A stretch of DNA of 6,516 nt from an uncultured beta proteobacterium (GTDB taxonomy: Bacteria > Pseudomonadota > Gammaproteobacteria > Burkholderiales > Burkholderiaceae_C). The stretch is taken from assembly GCA_903840825.1 (NCBI GenBank), contig CAIMHL010000654.1, forward strand, positions 1-6,516. Reading direction: 5' to 3'. Below, piece after piece: positions 1-4,137 of this stretch. Each line of letters opens with the position of its first letter. Within the stretch, counting starts at the first letter, position 1. Position numbers and translations under genes: made by a program. The notes beneath the pieces are model-generated. The model saw nothing but the letters and a program-made list of their open reading frames with translations, had not been told where the DNA came from and searched no databases.

Positions 1-35
1 ATTTGCCCCTTGCTTGTGAGGGTAGCTTCTGACAT
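1..35 (-). CDS. AbrB/MazE-type (SpoVT-AbrB fold) antitoxin, N-terminus only
   Basis: The reverse strand begins ATG at 35 and reads MSEATLTSKGQ followed by AT. The S-x-A-T-x-T-S-K-G-Q pattern is the first strand of the swapped-hairpin AbrB domain, as in many AbrB/VapB-like antitoxins that continue Q-I/V-T-I/L-P. The start is well supported: AAGGAG lies 6 nt upstream of the ATG, and a sigma70-like promoter lies just beyond. In the family, such proteins are small DNA-binding antitoxins that repress their own operon and neutralise a toxin, often a PIN-domain RNase encoded next. Any toxin gene would lie left of this window, so pairing is inferred. The gene runs divergently from the phd-vapC pair at 255-934. 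A non-toxin-linked AbrB regulator is the main alternative. Confidence 0.75.
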   Translation of the reverse strand, partial: MSEATLTSKGQ

Positions 36-47
36 TTTTAACTCCTT
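36..47 (-). promoter_or_regulatory. Shine-Dalgarno of the AbrB-type gene
   Basis: On the minus strand AAGGAG occupies 47-42, with a 6-nt spacer to the ATG at 35. It is one of the strongest ribosome binding sites in the window and fixes the start of the truncated gene. Four of its six bases (47-44) fall inside the near-palindrome at 44-68. Confidence 0.8.
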
Positions 48-68
48 ACATTTTTAAAAATTGTAAGG
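44..68. promoter_or_regulatory. Near-palindromic operator candidate over the antitoxin promoter
   Basis: CCTTACA (44-50) and TGTAAGG (62-68) are perfect inverted arms around an A/T-only core of TTTTT, AAAAA and one extra T, so the whole 25 bp is symmetric apart from one base. It covers the -10 box, the predicted start site and part of the Shine-Dalgarno of the minus-strand AbrB-type gene. That is where autorepressing antitoxins usually bind. Binding by this protein is inferred; there is no T-run typical of an intrinsic terminator beyond either arm. Confidence 0.6.
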
Positions 69-88
69 CGATTACGACCTCTAGTCAA
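60..88 (-). promoter_or_regulatory. sigma70 promoter of the AbrB-type antitoxin gene
   Basis: Reading the minus strand, TTGACT (88-83) is followed after exactly 17 bp by TACAAT (65-60). Each hexamer differs from consensus at one position. Transcription would begin about 53-55, giving a leader of roughly 18-20 nt before the ATG at 35. The -35 box overlaps the TAG that ends the minus-strand open stretch at 81-227. Confidence 0.75.
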
Positions 89-227
89 TCACACCACCGT
101 ATTCGACTCCTTGTTCGCCTTTGAAGGCGATGGTCAGTTCGGGGACAGGCTTGGTGGTCGCGATGACGTAAGTTTGCAAGCAAGATAGAAATCTGCTCAC
201 CGCCTTGCTAAAGTAGTAACATATTTA
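81..227 (-). pseudogene. Possible decayed ychF 3' fragment (open stretch without a start)
   Basis: This minus-strand frame is open from a TAA at 227-225 to a TAG at 83-81 and has no ATG or ribosome binding site. It includes LQTYVIATTKPVPELTI, which resembles YchF residues 277-293 (LQTYFTAGVKEVRAWTI; 9 of 17 identical). It ends ...GGVID-stop, comparable to AGVIH just downstream in YchF. At DNA level 168-181 matches 1301-1314 at 13 of 14 bases. Bases 109-132 match 1143-1166 at 22 of 24, and that block encodes FKGEQG in both places. The second block comes from a different point of YchF, so the alignment is not cleanly collinear. Chance similarity remains possible. Confidence 0.3.
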
Positions 228-254
228 CATTATTTAAGCCTACAAGGTGTCGCT
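205..254 (+). promoter_or_regulatory. Promoter region and ribosome binding site of phd-vapC
   Basis: AAGGTG at 244-249, 5 nt before the ATG at 255, is a reasonable Shine-Dalgarno and supports that start. Upstream the DNA turns A/T-rich. TTGCTA (205-210) could be a -35 with TACATT (226-231; 15 bp spacing) or CATTAT (228-233; 17 bp) as -10, but none is close to consensus. The element TTACATTATTTAA (225-237) is the same as TTACATTTTTAA (46-57) in the divergent promoter apart from one inserted A, so a shared regulatory site is conceivable. Confidence 0.4.
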
Positions 255-509
255 ATGACCATTACAACCATATCAAGCCGCGAGTTCAACCAAGGGGCGA
301 GCGAGGCAAAGCGGGCTGCCAATAAGGGGCCGGTATTCATTACAGACCGAGGCCGACCGGCCCATGTGCTGATGCGCTTCGAGGACTACCAGCAGCTGAC
401 CAAGCAGCGACGCAACATTGCCGATGCGCTGGCTATGCCGGGTATTGCCGACATCGAGTTTGAACCTGTGCGCGTGACCATCGAGCCCCGGTCGGTTGAC
501 TTTTCATGA
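255..509 (+). CDS. Phd/YefM-family antitoxin
   Basis: This 84-residue protein is the antitoxin of a type II toxin-antitoxin pair. Residues 7-45 (SSREFNQ, then SEAKRAA, GPVFITDRGRP, HVLM and FEDYQQL) follow the N-terminal Phd/YefM DNA-binding dimer domain closely. The C-terminal segment after about residue 55 (IADALAMPG, IADIEFEPVR) is the type of flexible tail that docks onto the toxin. Family members neutralise the toxin by direct binding and, with it, repress their own promoter. The start is supported by AAGGTG 5 nt upstream. The gene overlaps vapC by 4 bp (ATGA), the usual antitoxin-first coupling. Length is typical for the family. Partner specificity cannot be read from sequence. Confidence 0.93.
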   Translation: MTITTISSREFNQGASEAKRAANKGPVFITDRGRPAHVLMRFEDYQQLTKQRRNIADALAMPGIADIEFEPVRVTIEPRSVDFS

Positions 510-934
510 TGTATGTTCTTGATACCAACGTGGTGTCCGAATTGCGCAAGGTGCGACTTGGTAAGGCCGATTTGAACGTGGCTGCTTGGGCGCAAAACGT
601 TGATGCCGCTGACCTCTTTGTGTCGGCCATCACTATTTTGGAACTGGAGCTTGGCGTTCTATCGATTGAACGAAAGGATGCCACTCAAGGGACCATGCTG
701 AGGTCATGGCTGGAGCAACACGTATTGCCCGAGTTTTCCGGGCGCACGCTGCCAGTGGACACAGCCGTGGCGCAACGCTGCGCCCAGTTGCATGTTCCCG
801 ATAAGCGCGGCGAGCGCGATTCACTCATCGCGGCGACGGCGCTGGTGCATGGCATGACGGTGGTCACACGCAACGTCGCTGATTTCCTGCCCACCGGCGT
901 GGCCATCATCAATCCTTGGGAGGTCCAGAAGTGA
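506..934 (+). CDS. vapC: PIN-domain ribonuclease toxin, VapC/FitB-like
   Basis: A complete 142-residue PIN-domain protein and the predicted toxin partner of the Phd-type antitoxin just upstream. Acidic metal-binding positions are all present: Asp6 in VLDTNVVSEL, Glu46 in ILELELG, Asp105 in RDSLIAATAL, and Asp126 in TRNVADF following Asn123. VapC enzymes are Mg2+/Mn2+-dependent endoribonucleases that cut tRNA or rRNA; the target here cannot be predicted. The gene starts within the antitoxin stop codon (ATGA). A second in-frame ATG at 509 would drop one residue. No good Shine-Dalgarno precedes it, consistent with translational coupling. Nothing suggests it is inactive. The pairing of a Phd/YefM antitoxin with a PIN toxin is common and often loosely named vapBC. 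Confidence 0.92.
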   Translation: MMYVLDTNVVSELRKVRLGKADLNVAAWAQNVDAADLFVSAITILELELGVLSIERKDATQGTMLRSWLEQHVLPEFSGRTLPVDTAVAQRCAQLHVPDKRGERDSLIAATALVHGMTVVTRNVADFLPTGVAIINPWEVQK

Positions 935-945
935 GAGTGCGACAA

Positions 946-965
946 GTAACCGACCCAATGGTTAC
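946..965. repeat. Small inverted repeat after vapC
   Basis: GTAACC (946-951) and GGTTAC (960-965) pair around an 8-nt loop, starting 12 bp after the vapC stop. On the plus strand it is followed by an A-rich run rather than T-residues, so it is not a standard intrinsic terminator for vapC. It could still slow polymerase or protect the 3' end of the transcript. Confidence 0.35.
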
Positions 966-966
966 C

Positions 967-997
967 AAAAACAAAAATAGCACCCGAAAGTGCTATT
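967..997 (-). terminator. Distal intrinsic terminator for ychF
   Basis: On the minus strand an 8-bp perfect stem, AATAGCAC and GTGCTATT (997-976), with a 6-nt loop is followed at once by TTTGTTTTT (975-967). This is a textbook rho-independent terminator for transcription coming from ychF, about 58 bp past its stop. On the plus strand the same hairpin lacks a T-run, though it may weakly serve vapC. Confidence 0.75.
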
Positions 998-1050
998 AAT
1001 AAATGAGCTGGTTAAGCACATAAAAAGGGCTCTACAGCCCTATTCGTTAT
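973..1050. repeat. Intergenic element resembling a dispersed Comamonadaceae repeat
   Basis: The segment with GTGCTATTAATAA, then a GAGCTGGTTAAGCAC stretch, then AAAAAGGGCTCTACAGCCCT recalls a short intergenic sequence I remember as frequent in Polaromonas, Rhodoferax and Acidovorax genomes (CTATTAAT, then AGCTGCTTGCGC, then AAGGGCT and a partner arm). Both ychF terminator hairpins lie inside it. The resemblance is from memory and no second copy exists in this window. Confidence 0.35.
1021..1041 (-). terminator. Proximal intrinsic terminator for ychF
   Basis: On the minus strand AGGGCT and AGCCCT form a 6-bp, GC-rich stem with a 4-nt GTAG loop (1041-1026), and the T-run spans 1026-1022. It lies 13 bp after the ychF stop. 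Together with the hairpin at 976-997 it gives ychF two terminators in tandem. Confidence 0.75.
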
Positions 1051-1054
1051 AAAT

Positions 1055-2140
1055 CTAAGAACTAAACAAAAAATTCATCACGTCGCCGTCTTTCACCACG
1101 TATTCCTTGCCCTCAGCGCGCATCTTGCCGGCGTCTTTGGCGCCTTGCTCGCCTTTGAAGGTGATGTAGTCGTCAAACGCGATGGTCTGGGCGCGGATGT
1201 AGCCTTTCTCGAAATCGGTGTGAATCACGCCTGCGGCCTGTGGGCCGGTGTCGCCCACATGGATGGTCCAGGCGCGAACCTCTTTGACGCCTGCGGTGAA
1301 GTAGGTTTGCAAGCCCAGGAGCTTGTAGGCGGCCACGATCAATCGGTTCAGGCCGGGCTCGGTTTGACCGATTTCGCTCAAAAACATTTGCTTGTCTTCT
1401 TCTTCCATGTCGGCCATTTCGGCTTCCATCTTGGCGCAAATCGCCACCACCGGCGCATTTTGCGACTTGGCGTAAGCTGTTAAACGATCCAGGAAGGGGT
1501 TGTTCTCGAACCCGTCTTCAGACACGTTGGCCACAAACATGGCGGGCTTGGCAGTGATCAAGAAAAACTGCGTGAGCAGCGGCAGCTCTTCTTTGCTGAA
1601 GTCCAGCGTGCGCACGGGCTTGGCTTCGTTCAGCGCGGCCTGGCATTTTTCAAGAATGGCCACCAGTTTGATGGATTCTTTGTCGCCTGAGCGGGCCAAC
1701 TTGGTGACACGGTGCAGGGCTTTTTCTACCGCCGTCATGTCGGCCAGGCACAGCTCGGTTTGAATGACTTCGATGTCCGAGATCGGGTCCACCCGGCCAG
1801 CAACGTGAATCACGTTGTCGTCTTCAAAGCAGCGCACCACATTGATGATGGCGTCGGTTTCGCGGATGTGGGCCAAAAACTTGTTGCCCAGCCCCTCGCC
1901 GGTGCTGGCACCGGCCACCAAACCGGCAATATCCACAAACTCAACAATGGCGCGTTGCACCTTTTGCGGGTTGACGATTTTTGAGAGCGCATCCAAACGC
2001 AGGTCGGGCACTTCGACGATGCCCACATTGGGCTCAATGGTGCAAAACGGGTAGTTTTCAGCGGGGATGCCGGCCTTGGTCAAGGCATTAAACAGTGTGG
2101 ATTTGCCCACATTTGGAAGACCGACGATGCCACATTTCAT
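1055..2140 (-). CDS. ychF: Redox-regulated ATPase YchF (OLA1 family)
   Basis: A 361-residue YchF, a universally conserved TRAFAC-class P-loop protein that binds ATP in preference to GTP, associates with ribosomes and is implicated in stress responses. The P-loop GLPNVGKST is at 7-15, the G2 region NYPFCTIEPN at about 29-38, DIAG at 70-73, and NVSE at 205-208 replaces the GTPase NKxD motif, as expected for ATP-specific YchF. The C-terminal TGS domain occupies roughly 278-361 and ends with the family hallmark DGDVMNFLF. I start it at the ATG at 2140, 12 codons inside the longest frame: this matches the family N-terminus KCGIVGLPN, and AGGA lies 5 nt upstream (2149-2146). It is monocistronic here, with tandem terminators downstream, and is not next to pth as in many gammaproteobacteria. 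Confidence 0.97.
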   Translation of the reverse strand: MKCGIVGLPNVGKSTLFNALTKAGIPAENYPFCTIEPNVGIVEVPDLRLDALSKIVNPQKVQRAIVEFVDIAGLVAGASTGEGLGNKFLAHIRETDAIINVVRCFEDDNVIHVAGRVDPISDIEVIQTELCLADMTAVEKALHRVTKLARSGDKESIKLVAILEKCQAALNEAKPVRTLDFSKEELPLLTQFFLITAKPAMFVANVSEDGFENNPFLDRLTAYAKSQNAPVVAICAKMEAEMADMEEEDKQMFLSEIGQTEPGLNRLIVAAYKLLGLQTYFTAGVKEVRAWTIHVGDTGPQAAGVIHTDFEKGYIRAQTIAFDDYITFKGEQGAKDAGKMRAEGKEYVVKDGDVMNFLFSS

Positions 2141-2171
2141 AAAAATCCTAAACAGTTGGAGTCTGCGCGGG

Positions 2172-2195
2172 CTCACTGCGCACCATGGCAGTGGG
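2172..2195. repeat. Inverted repeat in the ychF leader
   Basis: CACTGC (2174-2179) and GCAGTG (2188-2193) are perfect arms around an 8-nt loop; a further wobble pair and a C-G pair extend the stem to eight. It sits 31 bp upstream of the ychF ATG, in the stretch that would be its 5' leader. It could be a leader hairpin or a protein site. Nothing else identifies it, and no convincing ychF promoter could be assigned in the 152-bp divergent region. Confidence 0.35.
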
Positions 2196-2280
2196 TCCCC
2201 TCAAGCGCTAATAAATCTATCTTTTAAGTGTATTCGATGCGGGTATTTGGCTGACACCCGTCCGCAGGCCCCTCGGCTTC

Positions 2281-2292
2281 TACAATCCGGCA
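2281..2292 (+). promoter_or_regulatory. Candidate -10 element giving a (nearly) leaderless monooxygenase mRNA
   Basis: TACAAT at 2281-2286 is a good -10 hexamer and ends only 6 bp before the ATG at 2293, so transcription would begin at or next to the A of the start codon. There is no Shine-Dalgarno in the 20 bp before the ATG, consistent with leaderless initiation. The weakness is the -35: the nearest good match, CTGACA at 2251-2256, is 24 bp away. Confidence 0.4.
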
Positions 2293-3408
2293 ATGACTCA
2301 ACCCTTAGATATTTGCATCCGTGGCGGCGGGATTGTGGGGCAGACTTTGGCCCTTTTGCTGGCGCGCGCGCGGCTTCGCGTGGGCTTGGTCACACAAGCC
2401 GCGCCACGCGGCGAGGCGCCTGATGTTCGGGCCTACGCCTTGAACGCCCAATCCAAAGCGCTGCTGAACTCATTGCGTTGCTGGCCCGAACCGCAGCACG
2501 CAACCGAAGTGCTGTCCATGCAGGTCAAGGGCGATGCGGGGGGCGAAGTCAACTTTGACGCCAGCGCTTTGAGCGTACCCGGATTGACCTGGATTGTGGA
2601 TGTGCCCGTGCTGGAGGCGCAATTGCGCGATGCCGTGCGTTTTCAGCCTTTGATACACCTGCTGGACGCCCCGCAAGATGCCGCCCTGACCGTGATTTGC
2701 GAAGGCAAAACCAGCAGCACCCGCGCCGAGTTTGGGATTGAATTTGAGGTCACGCACTACCCCCAAACCGCATTGGCAGCCCGCGTAACCAGCGAAGCAC
2801 CGCACGGCCAAGTAGCGCGCCAGTGGTTTACCGAGGGTGAGATTTTGGCGTTTTTGCCGCTAGACGGGCCCCAAGGCCACACGGTGGCGGTGGTCTGGTC
2901 GGTGCCACATGCGCGTGCGCAGGCTTTGCAGGCTATGAGCCCTGAAGATTTTTGCCAACAGCTCACACAAGCCAGCGAAGGCTGCCTGGGCAAAATTCAA
3001 CTGAGCAGCGAGCGCGCCACCTGGCCCTTGCAAATGGCCCTCACCGAGCAATGGGCGGGCGTACACCAAGGCAAAGCCTGGGCTTTGGCGGGCGACGCTG
3101 CGCACACCTTGCACCCGCTGGCCGGGCAAGGCCTCAATTTAGGCCTGGCCGATGCGCAAGCGTTGGCCGACACCTTGCAGCACCGCGAATACTGGCGTGG
3201 CGTAGGCGATGAAAAGTTATTGCGCCGCTATGCGCGGGCGCGCATCACAGACGTATTGATCATGGGTGCGGCCATGGATGGCTTGCAAAAGCTGTTTTCT
3301 CAAACCGGCGCGCCTTGGAAAAACTTGCGCAACTGGGGCATGAGCGGTTTTGAGCGCAGCGGCCCCCTCAAACAATGGGTTGCCAAACAGGCCATGGGTT
3401 TTAAGTAA
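2293..3408 (+). CDS. UbiH/UbiF/VisC/COQ6-family FAD-dependent monooxygenase
   Basis: This 371-residue flavoprotein belongs to the family that hydroxylates the aromatic ring during ubiquinone biosynthesis. The FAD-binding Rossmann motif GGGIVG is at 11-16. The second FAD motif GDAAHTLHPLAGQGLNLGLAD spans 267-287 and contains the UbiH-family signature HPLAGQGxNxGxxD. The central DG motif reads CEGKTSSTR (about 136-144), with Glu137 where Asp is usual. The protein is somewhat shorter than the roughly 390-400 residues of E. coli UbiH or UbiF, with a short C-terminus. Which ring carbon it hydroxylates cannot be decided, so I give no symbol. It is the first gene of a three-gene operon with dsbC and an M61 peptidase. 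No signal peptide or membrane span is seen; family members work in the cytoplasm or at the membrane face. Confidence 0.88.
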   Translation: MTQPLDICIRGGGIVGQTLALLLARARLRVGLVTQAAPRGEAPDVRAYALNAQSKALLNSLRCWPEPQHATEVLSMQVKGDAGGEVNFDASALSVPGLTWIVDVPVLEAQLRDAVRFQPLIHLLDAPQDAALTVICEGKTSSTRAEFGIEFEVTHYPQTALAARVTSEAPHGQVARQWFTEGEILAFLPLDGPQGHTVAVVWSVPHARAQALQAMSPEDFCQQLTQASEGCLGKIQLSSERATWPLQMALTEQWAGVHQGKAWALAGDAAHTLHPLAGQGLNLGLADAQALADTLQHREYWRGVGDEKLLRRYARARITDVLIMGAAMDGLQKLFSQTGAPWKNLRNWGMSGFERSGPLKQWVAKQAMGFK

Positions 3409-4137
3409 ATGAATGATCGTGTCATGATGAAATTATCGAAAAAAGTATTGCTTGTTATCGCTCTGGTCGCCAACTTCGGGGCCTCTGCCCAAGAAGCCGT
3501 GATTCGCAAAAATCTGCTGGAACGTATTCCACAGCTGCAAAAAATTGACGAAGTGACCAAAAGCCCGATAGCGGGCTTGTTTGAAATTCGCGTCAACGGC
3601 ACCGAAATTTATTACACCGATGCAGATGGCAACTACTTGGTGCAGGGCAATTTGATTGACACCAAACAACGGCGCAATCTGACCGAAGAACGCATCGAAA
3701 AGCTCACCGCCATCAGCTTCTCTGATTTACCTATTAAAGATGCTTTCACCATCGTTCGCGGCAACGGCAAACGAAAAATGGCGGTCTTTGAAGACCCCAA
3801 CTGCGGCTACTGCAAGCGCTTTGAGCGCGACTTGCAAAAGGTGGACAACGTGACCATCCACATGTTTTTGTATCCCATCCTCAGCGCTGACTCCACTGAA
3901 CGCTCCAAAAACATTTGGTGTGCCAAAGACAAAATCAAAGCCTGGCAAGACTGGATGGTGCGCGACCAGTCGCCCAAAACATCAAGCTGTGACGTGAGCG
4001 CCATTGAGCGCAACGTTGAACTCGGGCGCAAATACAAGATTACTGGCACCCCCACCCTGGTATTTTTGGACGGCACACGTATCCCCGGTGCGATAAGCGC
4101 CGCCGAGGTCGAAAAACACCTGAGCGCCAAAAACTAA
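3409..4137 (+). CDS. dsbC: DsbC-type periplasmic thiol:disulfide isomerase
   Basis: A DsbC/DsbG-family protein of 242 residues from the ATG at 3409, or 236 from the ATG at 3427. DsbC reshuffles wrong disulfides in periplasmic proteins and is kept reduced by DsbD. A signal peptide is clear: Lys-rich start, hydrophobic VLLVIALVANFG, and an ASA-Q cleavage site. The N-terminal dimerisation region follows (to about 90), then the thioredoxin-fold domain with active-site Cys132-Gly-Tyr-Cys135, a second pair Cys171 and Cys194 like the structural disulfide of E. coli DsbC, and the cis-proline loop TGTPT (212-216). The ATG at 3409 abuts the stop codon of the monooxygenase with no gap. No Shine-Dalgarno precedes any of the three starts, so coupled translation from 3409 is likely, but 3424 or 3427 would give a more typical signal peptide. 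DsbG is less likely given the CGYC motif. Confidence 0.93.
   Translation: MNDRVMMKLSKKVLLVIALVANFGASAQEAVIRKNLLERIPQLQKIDEVTKSPIAGLFEIRVNGTEIYYTDADGNYLVQGNLIDTKQRRNLTEERIEKLTAISFSDLPIKDAFTIVRGNGKRKMAVFEDPNCGYCKRFERDLQKVDNVTIHMFLYPILSADSTERSKNIWCAKDKIKAWQDWMVRDQSPKTSSCDVSAIERNVELGRKYKITGTPTLVFLDGTRIPGAISAAEVEKHLSAKN

Noticed and set aside
81..140. Resemblance of FKGEQGVEYGGV to the start of eukaryotic HECT ubiquitin ligase domains
   Set aside because: The match is about a dozen residues with a stop right after, in a bacterial context; the ychF similarity or chance explains it better.
1145..1483. 112-codon open frame antisense to ychF
   Set aside because: It is a mirror of the strongly conserved YchF C-terminal coding region, with no family match and no ribosome binding site.
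2141..2176. N-terminal extension of YchF by 12 residues (start at 2176)
   Set aside because: The family begins at KCGIVGLPN. The ATG at 2140 has AGGA 5 nt upstream, and the extension is not like any YchF N-terminus.
2470..2811. 113-codon open frame antisense to the monooxygenase gene
   Set aside because: It is fully inside a well-supported gene and has low-complexity, shadow-like composition.
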